This document shows, one piece after another, positions 54,978-63,112 of a stretch of DNA of 63,112 nucleotides. The first letter of the stretch is position 1, and each line of letters starts with the position of its first letter. Origin of the DNA: an uncultured Clostridia bacterium (lineage in GTDB: Bacteria > Bacillota > Clostridia > TANB77 > CAG-508). Under the pieces are notes generated by a model, which saw only the letters and a program-made list of their open reading frames with translations, was not told where the DNA came from and did no database searches. The translations under genes were made by a program, and so were the position numbers. The stretch is taken from assembly GCA_944392945.1 (NCBI GenBank), contig CALXYJ010000006.1, forward strand, positions 1-63,112. Direction: 5' to 3'.

Positions 54978-56294
54978 TTATTTTTTCTCATATCCAGGTT
55001 TTCCAAGTAATGTAAACATGTTCTTTTTATATGCTTCTACACCTGGTTGATTAAATGGATTTACTCCTAATAATTTACCAGACATTGCACAAGCAAGTTC
55101 AAAGAAATATATTAATTGTCCTAAGTTTTCTTCGTCCAATTTTTCCATTGTGATCAAAATATTTGGTACATCTCCATCAACATGTGCTGCAATTGTTGCT
55201 TCCATAGCTTTTTTGTTTACAAAATCTAGAGATTTTCCAACTAAATAATTTAAACCATCTAGATTGTCTTCATCAGCCTCTATCTTTATATCTGTTTTTG
55301 GCTTTTCTACATTTAAAACTGTCTCGAATAAATTACGTCTTCCTTGTTGTATATATTGTCCCATAGAATGTAAATCTGTCGTAAACTCCACTCCTGCTGG
55401 GAATATTCCTCTTAAGTTTTTTCCTTCACTTTCCCCAAATAGTTGCTTCCACCATTCTATAAAATAATGTAATTTAGGTTCATAGTCTACTAATAATTCT
55501 ATATTTTTTTCATCCATATATAAAATATTTCTTAAAACTGCATATTTATAGCAATCATTATATTTTAAATTTTCTTCTGCATATTTATTTTGAGCAGATA
55601 ATGCTCCTTGCATTAATTTATCTATATCTATTCCAGCAACTGCTATTGGCAATAAACCAACTGCTGTTAATACAGAATATCTTCCACCAACATTATCTGG
55701 AATTACGAATTCTTCATATCCTTCTTTATCTGCCAACTGTTTTAATGCTCCCTTTTTCTTGTCTGTTGTAACATAAATTCTACTTCTAGCTTCTTCTATT
55801 CCATATTTATTCTCTAAAAATTCTCTAAATATTCTAAAAGCAATAGCAGGTTCTGTTGTTGTTCCAGATTTTGAAATAACATTTATAGATAAATCCCTAT
55901 CTCCTATAAATTCTATAATATCATTTATATAGTCTGGATTTAAATTATTACCAGCAAATATTACTTTAGGATATTTTGATTGTTCATCTGGAATAGAATT
56001 CGCAAAATTATTGCTCATAGCTTCTATTACAGCTCTTGCTCCTAAATATGAACCTCCAATTCCTATTACTAAAAATATATCAGAATCCCTTTGCACTTTT
56101 TTGGCTACTTTTTCTATTCTTTTAAACTCTTTTTTGTCATAGTCTGTTGGAAGCTTTAACCATCCTAAAAATTCTTTTTCATCATCTGCTTTTTTATATA
56201 AGTCATTATGTATTTTAGCAACTTCTTCAGAATATTCTAATATTTCTTCTTCTTTTATATTTGTATTTTCTAACTCTATTTTTAAATCTTTCAT
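54978..56294 (-). CDS. pgi: glucose-6-phosphate isomerase
   Basis: A 438-residue Pgi interconverting glucose-6-phosphate and fructose-6-phosphate. [34 protein letters not shown] and the catalytic region [25 protein letters not shown] are visible (each the expected family motif). It lies next to the glycogen phosphorylase gene, linking glycogen breakdown to glycolysis. It has its own promoter at 56327-56355. Confidence 0.96.
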   Translation of the reverse strand: MKDLKIELENTNIKEEEILEYSEEVAKIHNDLYKKADDEKEFLGWLKLPTDYDKKEFKRIEKVAKKVQRDSDIFLVIGIGGSYLGARAVIEAMSNNFANSIPDEQSKYPKVIFAGNNLNPDYINDIIEFIGDRDLSINVISKSGTTTEPAIAFRIFREFLENKYGIEEARSRIYVTTDKKKGALKQLADKEGYEEFVIPDNVGGRYSVLTAVGLLPIAVAGIDIDKLMQGALSAQNKYAEENLKYNDCYKYAVLRNILYMDEKNIELLVDYEPKLHYFIEWWKQLFGESEGKNLRGIFPAGVEFTTDLHSMGQYIQQGRRNLFETVLNVEKPKTDIKIEADEDNLDGLNYLVGKSLDFVNKKAMEATIAAHVDGDVPNILITMEKLDEENLGQLIYFFELACAMSGKLLGVNPFNQPGVEAYKKNMFTLLGKPGYEKK

Positions 56295-56326
56295 AATATA
56301 TACCTCTTTTCTTTTTTTATGAATTT

Positions 56327-56355
56327 ATTCTATATCATATTCTAATTTTATGCAA
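56327..56355 (-). promoter_or_regulatory. pgi promoter
   Basis: TTGCAT (56350-56355), 17-base spacer, TAGAAT (56327-56332) on the minus strand. Confidence 0.6.
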
Positions 56356-56484
56356 GAATTTTAATGATGACATAAAATAATTTCTTAATGCATTAGATTT
56401 TCTTACTATCTAACATTTATCATAATTATCTAGTGCATAAATTTCTACTACCAGTGAGAGATTTTTTATTACTATCTAAAAAAA

Positions 56485-56512
56485 CGTAGAGAAATCGATA
56501 TTATTCTCTACG
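56485..56512 (-). terminator. terminator of glgP
   Basis: CGTAGAGAA / TTCTCTACG with a 10-base loop, followed on the minus strand by seven T, 17 bases after the glgP stop. Confidence 0.85.
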
Positions 56513-56529
56513 CTTTTTATTATTAATAT

Positions 56530-59100
56530 TTATCTTGTAACCCATTGTATTAAATCTAAATTAGCTGTATTTAACATCATATCTGTTTGTGGCATAACTC
56601 TAAAAGTATAACCATAATTTCCTCCAGATTTTAATTCTATTTTAGAAGAATATTTATATACTCTGTTTTCATCATCTTTTTCTACTAATTGCATTGGAAC
56701 TGTTTGTATTTCTTCCATTATTCCATTATCTAAAATTTTTCCATAATATACTTCTGCTCTAATAGAATCACAATCTATATTTTCTGGTAGATTTACAACA
56801 CAATGTACTTCTATTTGATTTCCTGCATCTATTGTGATATTATCCAAATTATTATTTTGAGAAATTTTTACATCTTTCCAATTTGCATACATATTCTTTT
56901 TCCAGTTAGTAAAATCTATAACTTTGTTTAAATCACCATAATGTTCGTGAGATAATTTAGCAAGTTCCATATAGTAATCCCTTGTATAGTCTATAACCAT
57001 TCTAGAAGTACTATATTTACCACCTGTAGAAATGATTGAGTTTTTAAACATTTCCATCCATTTATCAGAAACATCGTCTGCTTTCTTATTTTCATAATAT
57101 AAAGGAATTATTTTATTTTCCAATGTATTATACAAACTTTCACTATCTGCTATGTCTTGCTCATCATAAGATTGATATTCCGTATTATCACCAATTGTCC
57201 AACCATTTTTTTGATTATATCCTTCTGCCCACCAGCCATCTAGTACACTAAAGTTTATAACTCCATTAACTGATGCTTTTTGACCACTTGTACCAGATGC
57301 TTCCATTGGTCTTCTAGGATTATTAAGCCAAACATCTACACCACTTATTAAGTATCTAGACATTGCTATATTATAATTTTCTAGTAAGAATATTTTTCCT
57401 TTAAATTGTGGCTTCATAGAAACTTCATGAATGTATTTTATTAAATCCTGACCTTCTTTATCTGCTGGATGTGCTTTTCCTGCAAAAATTAATTGTACAG
57501 GTCTTTCCTCATTATTTAATAATTGAGTTAATCTTTCTAAATCTCTAAATATTAAAGTCGCTCTTTTATATGTTGCAAATCTTCTTGCAAATCCAATAGT
57601 TAATGCTTTTGGATTCAATTTTGATACTATTTCATTTATTTCTTCATAATTATATCCACTTGATTTTAATCGAGTTGTTATATTACTTTTTACTAGTGCA
57701 CATAATTTCTTCTTTCTGTCTATATGCGTATCCCATAATTCTTTATTAGGAATATTTTTTATATCTTTCCATGTTTCGTCATCTTGAATATTATCCTGCC
57801 AATATGGTTTTAAATATTGATTAAATAATTTCTTCATAGATGGTGCAAGCCATGAACAAGTATGAATTCCATTTGTTACATATTCTATTGGTGATTCATC
57901 TGGAGCTATATTAGGCCATACATCAGAAAATAATCTTCTTGATACTGCTCCATGCAATTTACTTACTCCATTTTTCTTTCCAGATAATCTTAATGCTAAC
58001 ATTCCCATATTAAATCCTTGTTCTAGACCTTGCGCATTTTTCATACCTAATCTTAAGAAATCTTCACGAGATATCTCAAGTTTTGGCCAAAAATTTGAGA
58101 AGTATTTATCCATTAATTCTATCGGAAATATATCATTTCCTGCAGGCACTGGTGTATGTGTTGTAAAAACTGTTTTTGCAGAACAAATTGACTTTGCAAC
58201 TTCAAAAGAAACTTGTTTTTCTTCCATAATATTTTTTATTACTTCTAAAGTTAAAAAGGCTGAATGTCCCTCATTCATATGGTAAACTGTTGGTTTTAAT
58301 CCCAAACGTCTTAATAATTTTATTCCAACCATTCCTAAGACAATTTCTTGCCTTATTCTCATTTCTTGGTCTCCACCATATAATCTTAAAGTTACAACTC
58401 TATCTTCTGCAATATTTTTATCTATATCTGAGTCCATTAAATACAAAGAAATTCTTCCCACAATAATTTTCCAAATTTTTAAATAAAGTTTTCTATCTGG
58501 GAAATCTACATCTATTATTAAATCTTCACCTTTTTCATCTTTTACTGGTAATATTGGTAAATTACCTAAATCTATATTAGTATATTCAGTTTTTTGTGTT
58601 CCATATCCATCTATTTTTTGATTAAAATATCCATTTTTATATAATAATCCAACAGCAACAAAAGGTAATCCTAAGTCACTTGCAGATTTTAAATGGTCAC
58701 CAGAAAGAATTCCTAATCCTCCTGAATATATTGGAATTATTTCATCTATACCATATTCTGCAGAAAAATATGCAATTAAATCATCTGCATTATTTGGATA
58801 ATTTTTAGAAAACCATGTATCCTTTGCTCTCATATAAGAATTAAAGTTTTTTACTACTTCATCATATTGCTTTAAAAATTCCTCATCTGTTGCTATTTCT
58901 TCTAATTTATCTTGTGATACTAGTTTTAAAAATTTTACTGGATTTTTTGCTACAGAATCCCATAAATCAGAATCGATATCTTTAAAAAGTCTTAAAAATT
59001 CTGTGTTCCAAGACCACCATAAATTATTTGCAATATCTAATAATTCTCCTATTCTTTTTGGTAATTGTGGATTTACCGTAATTTTATTAAATATATACAT
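56530..59100 (-). CDS. glgP: alpha-glucan (glycogen) phosphorylase
   Basis: An 856-residue GT35 phosphorylase releasing glucose-1-phosphate from alpha-1,4-glucans. The N-terminal LLDIANNLWWSWNTEFLRLF is the DUF3417 region of the GlgP/TIGR02094 class. The catalytic region has FAYFSAEYG-like IAYFSAEYGIDEIIPIYSGG, FARRFATYKRA and the PLP lysine in EASGTSGQKASVNG. It carries a C-terminal beta domain after the catalytic part. AAGGAGG precedes the ATG. Divergent from the DUF4912/GH57 pair. Confidence 0.94.
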   Translation of the reverse strand: MYIFNKITVNPQLPKRIGELLDIANNLWWSWNTEFLRLFKDIDSDLWDSVAKNPVKFLKLVSQDKLEEIATDEEFLKQYDEVVKNFNSYMRAKDTWFSKNYPNNADDLIAYFSAEYGIDEIIPIYSGGLGILSGDHLKSASDLGLPFVAVGLLYKNGYFNQKIDGYGTQKTEYTNIDLGNLPILPVKDEKGEDLIIDVDFPDRKLYLKIWKIIVGRISLYLMDSDIDKNIAEDRVVTLRLYGGDQEMRIRQEIVLGMVGIKLLRRLGLKPTVYHMNEGHSAFLTLEVIKNIMEEKQVSFEVAKSICSAKTVFTTHTPVPAGNDIFPIELMDKYFSNFWPKLEISREDFLRLGMKNAQGLEQGFNMGMLALRLSGKKNGVSKLHGAVSRRLFSDVWPNIAPDESPIEYVTNGIHTCSWLAPSMKKLFNQYLKPYWQDNIQDDETWKDIKNIPNKELWDTHIDRKKKLCALVKSNITTRLKSSGYNYEEINEIVSKLNPKALTIGFARRFATYKRATLIFRDLERLTQLLNNEERPVQLIFAGKAHPADKEGQDLIKYIHEVSMKPQFKGKIFLLENYNIAMSRYLISGVDVWLNNPRRPMEASGTSGQKASVNGVINFSVLDGWWAEGYNQKNGWTIGDNTEYQSYDEQDIADSESLYNTLENKIIPLYYENKKADDVSDKWMEMFKNSIISTGGKYSTSRMVIDYTRDYYMELAKLSHEHYGDLNKVIDFTNWKKNMYANWKDVKISQNNNLDNITIDAGNQIEVHCVVNLPENIDCDSIRAEVYYGKILDNGIMEEIQTVPMQLVEKDDENRVYKYSSKIELKSGGNYGYTFRVMPQTDMMLNTANLDLIQWVTR

Positions 59101-59154
59101 TATATTTCCTCCTTAGTTTACTTCTTAGCTTATCTGTCGTACTTAACTTATTAT

Positions 59155-59183
59155 ATTATCCATTATACTTTTATTTTTGTCAA
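59155..59183 (-). promoter_or_regulatory. glgP promoter
   Basis: Perfect TTGACA (59178-59183), 17-base spacer, GATAAT (59155-59160) on the minus strand. Confidence 0.75.
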
Positions 59184-59227
59184 ATGATTTTTAGTATTTC
59201 TTTATATATTTTTTTCCCTTTTTTCTA

Positions 59228-59256
59228 TTGAATTTATTTCTGTTTTGATATAGTAT
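59228..59256 (+). promoter_or_regulatory. promoter of the DUF4912-GH57 unit
   Basis: TTGAAT (59228-59233), 17-base spacer, TAGTAT (59251-59256). Confidence 0.6.
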
Positions 59257-59294
59257 ATATATTAATTATGTGAATGTACAAAGGAGGAAATTAA

Positions 59295-60251
59295 ATGCCA
59301 AGAAAAGCAAACGACACGGAACTAAAAAAAGAAAATACAGTGGCTTCTAAGTCTACAAAAGTAACTACCAAAAATGTTAATACAAAAAAGACAACTCCAA
59401 AAAAAGCTACTGCAAAATCAACTAAAAATTCTAACATTATAAAAAAAGTAGTAGATACAATTGCACCAAAAAAGAAAACTACTACTAAAAAATCTGCTAG
59501 TAAAACCAGTACTTCCAAAGTCACAAAAAAATCAGCAAAAACCTTATCTAAAGAATCAATAGAAAGTGCAGAAAAAACAAAAGAAGAAGTTTTAAATGCT
59601 TCTACAATTAGCGGTGAAAAATTTTCTATTGCTGAATACTATGATTTACCTTATAGATATAATCAAACTATTGTAAAATTACTTTATCAAACACCTACAA
59701 CTTTATTTATCTATTGGGATATTTCTAATGAAGATAGGGAAAACTTAAAAAAGACTTATGGTGAGGACTTTTTCGAGAAAACAAAGCCAGTTCTTATTGT
59801 TTATAATGAAACTAAAGGCTATAGCTTTGAAGTAGAAATTAATGATTTTGCTAATTGTTGGTATTTAAAAGTTAATGATAGTAAATGTAAATATAAAATA
59901 GAATTAGGTAGAAAACCATTTGAAGTAACATATAATGGCGAAGTAACGGAAGTAAAAACAACACCAAAAATCACTGAGCATTATATTCCTATAACTTCAT
60001 CTAATGAAATTGAAGCACCTAATGATCATGTGCTTTTTGAACAAAAACAAGAAATGATTTATTTTAAAAATGTTAAAAATAATGCAATAACCGCAAAAAG
60101 TATTGCTACTCTTAATTTTGTTAAAAGTATTGGTAAAGTTTACCAAATTAACGATTTTTATAAGAAATTTTATAAAAATGAAAATTTAGACTCTTTTGAT
60201 AATGTAAGAAATCCATCATCAAATAGTTTAAGTTCTTCAAGGTTTAAATAA
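59295..60251 (+). CDS. DUF4912-domain protein with a lysine-rich tail
   Basis: A 318-residue protein. Residues 1-100 are low complexity and rich in Lys, Thr, Ser and Ala (for example TTKKSASKTSTSKVTKKSAK), like a histone H1 tail. Residues about 115-215 match DUF4912 (ISNEDRENLKKTYGEDFF; YDLPYRYNQTIVKLLYQTPT; GYSFEVEINDFANCWYLKV), a domain often found beside GH57 glucan enzymes and possibly carbohydrate-binding. The rest is Asn/Ser-rich. AAAGGAGG precedes the ATG; the GH57 gene follows 23 bases later. Confidence 0.85.
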   Translation: MPRKANDTELKKENTVASKSTKVTTKNVNTKKTTPKKATAKSTKNSNIIKKVVDTIAPKKKTTTKKSASKTSTSKVTKKSAKTLSKESIESAEKTKEEVLNASTISGEKFSIAEYYDLPYRYNQTIVKLLYQTPTTLFIYWDISNEDRENLKKTYGEDFFEKTKPVLIVYNETKGYSFEVEINDFANCWYLKVNDSKCKYKIELGRKPFEVTYNGEVTEVKTTPKITEHYIPITSSNEIEAPNDHVLFEQKQEMIYFKNVKNNAITAKSIATLNFVKSIGKVYQINDFYKKFYKNENLDSFDNVRNPSSNSLSSSRFK

Positions 60252-60274
60252 AATAATATTAAAGGAGTTTTCAA

Positions 60275-61867
60275 ATGAATAAAGATATAAAAGGATATGT
60301 AAGTTTTGTATTACATGCTCATTTACCTTTTATACATCATCCAGAAAGTGATGATTATTTAGAAGAGCAATGGTTATTTGAAGCAATTTCTGAAACTTAT
60401 ATTCCACTTCTTAGAAATTTCAAAAAACTAGTAGATGAAAAAGTAGATTTTAGAATAACAATGTCTATGACTCCACCATTACTTTGGATGTTAGATAATA
60501 AGTTATTACAAAAAAAATATATACATTATTTAAAAGAGCATATTGAGCTTTGCGAAAAAGAAGTTAAGAGAACTGTTTACGATTCTAGACTTAACGAACT
60601 TTCTAAATATTATTTAAATAGATACTCTAATGATTTATATCTATTTGAAACTGTTTTTAAATGTAATTTAATAGACCAATTTAAGCACTTTCAAGATATT
60701 GGAGTTTTGGAAATAATAACATGTGGAGCTACACATGGTTTCTTCCCTATTTTATTTGTTAATGAAAAAACTGTAAAAGCACAAATTGCAGTTGGAGTTC
60801 AAACATATAAAAAATATTTTGGAAAACAACCAAGAGGAATTTGGCTTCCTGAATGTGGTTATGTTCCAGAAGCAGATAAATATTTAAAAGAATTTGGAAT
60901 TGAATATGCTATTGTAGAATCACATGGAATTTTATATGCTGATCCAACTCCTGTATATGGAACATATGCTCCAATCGTTTCTCCTGGAGGTTTAATTGCA
61001 TTTGGTCGTGATATGGAATCCTCAAGACAAGTTTGGAGTTCTATTAATGGTTATCCTGGTGATTATAACTATAGGGAATTCTATAGAGATATTGGTTATG
61101 AGGCTGATTATGACTATATAAAACCATATATTGCACATGATGGTGTAAGAGTTAATACAGGAATAAAATATTATAGGATTACTGGAAAAACAGAACAAAA
61201 GGATTATTATAATCTACAATGGGCTCAAGATTCAATTAATATGCAAACAGGTCATTTTTTTGATAGTAGAGTTAAACAGATAAATAATATTGCACCATAT
61301 ATGGATCATCCACCTATTGTTTTATGTCCGTATGATGCAGAATTATATGGTCATTGGTGGTATGAAGGACCAGATTGGTTATATGTTTTATTTAAAAAAA
61401 TTTATTACGATAATTGTAATTTTAAACTAATTACACCTGGAGAATATATAGATAAATATCCAAATATTCAAGTTTCTTCTCCTTGTAGATCTAGTTGGGG
61501 TGCTAATGGATATAACGAAGTATGGCTTAATCCATTAAATGACTATGTTCATAGACATCTTCACAAAGCTGGAGATAGAATGGTTGAACTTGCACATTTA
61601 TTTCCTAATGAACAAGATGAGTTAAGACGTTTTGCTTTAAATCAATGTGCAAGAGAATTACTACTTGCCCAAAGTAGTGATTGGTTATTTATTATAACAA
61701 ATCAAACAATGGTAGATTATGCAAAAAAACGAATTAAAGATCATATCGGTCGATTTACTAAACTATATGAAGAAATAAAAAATGATAAAATAAATAAGGA
61801 ATATTTAGAAGAAATCTATAAAAAAGATAAGATTTTTGATGAAATAGATTATATGATTTATTATTAA
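60275..61867 (+). CDS. GH57 1,4-alpha-glucan branching enzyme
   Basis: A 530-residue GH57 (DUF1957) protein expected to make alpha-1,6 branches in glycogen. It starts GYVSFVLHAHLPFIHHPES, has the nucleophile Glu in GIWLPECGYVPEADKYL and the acid/base Asp in VLCPYDAELYGHWWYEGPDW, and a C-terminal helical DUF1957 domain ending in FTKLYEEIKND. Its place beside DUF4912 and opposite glgP supports glycogen metabolism. AAAGGAG precedes the ATG. Confidence 0.92.
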   Translation: MNKDIKGYVSFVLHAHLPFIHHPESDDYLEEQWLFEAISETYIPLLRNFKKLVDEKVDFRITMSMTPPLLWMLDNKLLQKKYIHYLKEHIELCEKEVKRTVYDSRLNELSKYYLNRYSNDLYLFETVFKCNLIDQFKHFQDIGVLEIITCGATHGFFPILFVNEKTVKAQIAVGVQTYKKYFGKQPRGIWLPECGYVPEADKYLKEFGIEYAIVESHGILYADPTPVYGTYAPIVSPGGLIAFGRDMESSRQVWSSINGYPGDYNYREFYRDIGYEADYDYIKPYIAHDGVRVNTGIKYYRITGKTEQKDYYNLQWAQDSINMQTGHFFDSRVKQINNIAPYMDHPPIVLCPYDAELYGHWWYEGPDWLYVLFKKIYYDNCNFKLITPGEYIDKYPNIQVSSPCRSSWGANGYNEVWLNPLNDYVHRHLHKAGDRMVELAHLFPNEQDELRRFALNQCARELLLAQSSDWLFIITNQTMVDYAKKRIKDHIGRFTKLYEEIKNDKINKEYLEEIYKKDKIFDEIDYMIYY

Positions 61868-61963
61868 TATACAAGTTGCAAAAATATTCTTCTTTCATAT
61901 TATATGTATAATGATACTTTATTTAGTAGATAATATTACATATATGTGAAAGGAGATTTTTTC

Positions 61964-62824
61964 ATGAAATCATTTTGTATTAAAACAAACAGTAAAAAAA
62001 TATCACAATATCTACTAAATAATTTTAAATTTCCCGGAGCATATATTTCTGTAAAAAAATTTAAAGTATATGAAAATATAATCATTCACTATACTCATGA
62101 TAAAAATATTTCTGATTCTGACAATAATTTAAATTTATCTAAATTTTATAGTGAACTTTCTAATACCTTAGTTTCAGTCATACTAGAATTTTATGAAAAG
62201 AAATTATTAAAATTCATAATAAAATCTAACTATTTTTATTTTACAGATTCTGAACAAGAACTAGTTCTAAAAAAATGTTTAGAATATCTAAAAGATACAT
62301 CATCAACAGAATATCAAGTAAGAATAGAGCACATCTATATAGCTGTTTTAAAGTATATCACCACACATAAATCTATGATATTAAGTGGTTTTGTTAATTT
62401 TAGATTAGCAAATTATTTAAAAATATTAGATTATATTGTAGATACTTTCGTAAATGAACTAGTAGTAGATAGAGAATATAAAGAATTTGTTAATTTATTA
62501 AAATCATATGTAAATTCCAGACCTTCTACCATTGGAACAGTTCATTTTGTTTATAAAAATAATGATTCTATACTTTTAGATAATAATTATAAAAAAATCC
62601 CTTTTACTGATAATTTAACAAATTTAAATTATATATCTGATGTATCTTTCTCGGAAAATGATATAACCTTAAACACTCTATTAACACTTCTTCCTCAAAA
62701 AATAATAATACATCTTTTAAAAGATTCTGATGAATTTATAAAAACATTGATATGCATATTTGAAAATAGAATTGAATTTGCTCAATCAGGATTAGATGAT
62801 GGTCCTAATTTTCCTACTATATAA
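61964..62824 (+). CDS. ytxC: YtxC-like sporulation protein
   Basis: A 286-residue protein matching the YtxC family of spore-formers in length and layout: a central helical region (residues about 95-190: HIYIAVLKYITTHKSMILSG and FVNFRLANYLKILDYIVD) and a C-terminal TLLTLLPQKIIIHLLKDSDE followed by the IFENRI element. The usual terminal cysteine pair is absent, the protein ending in DDGPNFPTI. Its role is unknown. The ATG at 61964 was chosen with AAAGGAG 8 bases before it. It converges on gpr. Confidence 0.8.
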   Translation: MKSFCIKTNSKKISQYLLNNFKFPGAYISVKKFKVYENIIIHYTHDKNISDSDNNLNLSKFYSELSNTLVSVILEFYEKKLLKFIIKSNYFYFTDSEQELVLKKCLEYLKDTSSTEYQVRIEHIYIAVLKYITTHKSMILSGFVNFRLANYLKILDYIVDTFVNELVVDREYKEFVNLLKSYVNSRPSTIGTVHFVYKNNDSILLDNNYKKIPFTDNLTNLNYISDVSFSENDITLNTLLTLLPQKIIIHLLKDSDEFIKTLICIFENRIEFAQSGLDDGPNFPTI

Positions 62825-62830
62825 AAAATA

Positions 62831-62866
62831 CCAGTTTGTTTTTTATCAAACTGGTTTCTTTTTTAG
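62831..62866. terminator. bidirectional terminator between ytxC and gpr
   Basis: CCAGTTTG / CAAACTGG with an 8-base loop, flanked by T-runs on both strands. Confidence 0.9.
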
Positions 62867-63112
62867 CTACAAGCTCATATTTATTCCTCTTGCAACTACA
62901 TCCTTCATATTTTCTACCAATGAATCTATTTCTTTTGGAGTTACAATAAAATTAAAATTTTTAGGTATTAATGCTTCTTTTATTTCTAAATAATTATCCT
63001 CTTCTTTTAATTTATTTAAATACGTATTTGACTCTGCTTTTTCCTGTAATTTTTCTATAAAGACATCTAAACAATCATTAACAACTACTGCTGTCTCTAC
63101 TACTGTTGGAAT
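62867..63112 (-). CDS. gpr: germination protease, C-terminal part (runs off the window)
   Basis: The last 81 codons of a gene entering from the right. The translation starts IPTVVETAVVVNDCLDVFIE and ends FIVTPKEIDSLVENM KDVVARGINMSL before the stop at 62867. IPTVV..A and the VTPKEID..V..M..V.A.GIN block are conserved in GPR, the aspartic-like protease that degrades small acid-soluble proteins during spore germination. It is truncated only by the window edge. The gene supports a sporulating host. Confidence 0.88.
   Translation of the reverse strand: MPTVVETAVVVNDCLDVFIEKLQEKAESNTYLNKLKEEDNYLEIKEALIPKNFNFIVTPKEIDSLVENMKDVVARGINMSL

Overview
The window is very AT-rich bacterial DNA with the gene content and operon habits of a spore-forming low-GC Bacillota, most likely a clostridium (possibly an uncultured gut lineage). 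The evidence is a YtxC-type sporulation protein and the end of a germination protease (gpr) at the right edge, a Firmicutes-style rimP-nusA-ylxR-ylxQ-infB-rbfA-nrnA-truB operon, AddA rather than RecB, a four-domain S1 protein, strong GGAGG ribosome sites and many GTG/TTG starts. Most genes run on the minus strand. No rRNA, tRNA, CRISPR array, insertion sequence or prophage was seen.

Region by region. (1) 122-8616 minus: a compact, probably single operon of nucleotide-processing genes: FAD dehydrogenase, Nudix, a divergent nucleoside-diphosphate-kinase-like protein, MazG-like, WYL regulator, two HAD phosphatases, a Ham1/RdgB-like NTPase, a decayed Nudix gene, a GNAT-HD fusion and a GNAT. It starts at a promoter near 8670-8697 and ends at a terminator at 77-101. 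(2) 8725-9740: two small accessory genes, one a less AT-rich HEIGH zincin-like protein. (3) 9922-16147: a type II fatty-acid synthesis operon (fabH-fabD-fabG-fabF-accB-fabZ-accC) without acpP, enoyl reductase or accDA. (4) 16544-19424: a small orphan gene with a strong 3' hairpin, a YtqA-type radical SAM gene that may be leaderless, a methyltransferase and a superoxide dismutase. (5) 19482-27445: the rimP-to-truB translation/transcription operon with birA at its end. (6) 27582-39976: a unit made of a CmpB-like membrane protein, PepF, AddA and two tandem paralogous proteins of about 1000 residues with HExxH motifs. addA is bracketed by two copies of one 29-bp palindrome.

(7) 40109-49147: Ca2+-type P-ATPase, a 5'-nucleotidase, an ABC exporter pair, lactate dehydrogenase, a second CmpB-like protein, a small alarmone synthetase-like protein and an O-methyltransferase. 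(8) 49196-54405: typA, rpsA, plsC, cmk and a P-loop/Asp23-like fusion. (9) 54586-61867: a small membrane protein, pgi, then divergent glycogen genes (glgP against a DUF4912 protein plus GH57 branching enzyme). (10) 61964-63112: ytxC and gpr converge on a shared terminator.

The items most worth following are the tandem giant zincin-like pair behind a solitary addA flanked by palindromes; the nucleotide-hygiene operon with its unusual NDK-like member; and two places (sod, and the gene after ldh) where the Shine-Dalgarno sequence lies inside a terminator-like hairpin. No genome-wide comparison was possible, so novelty statements are inferences.
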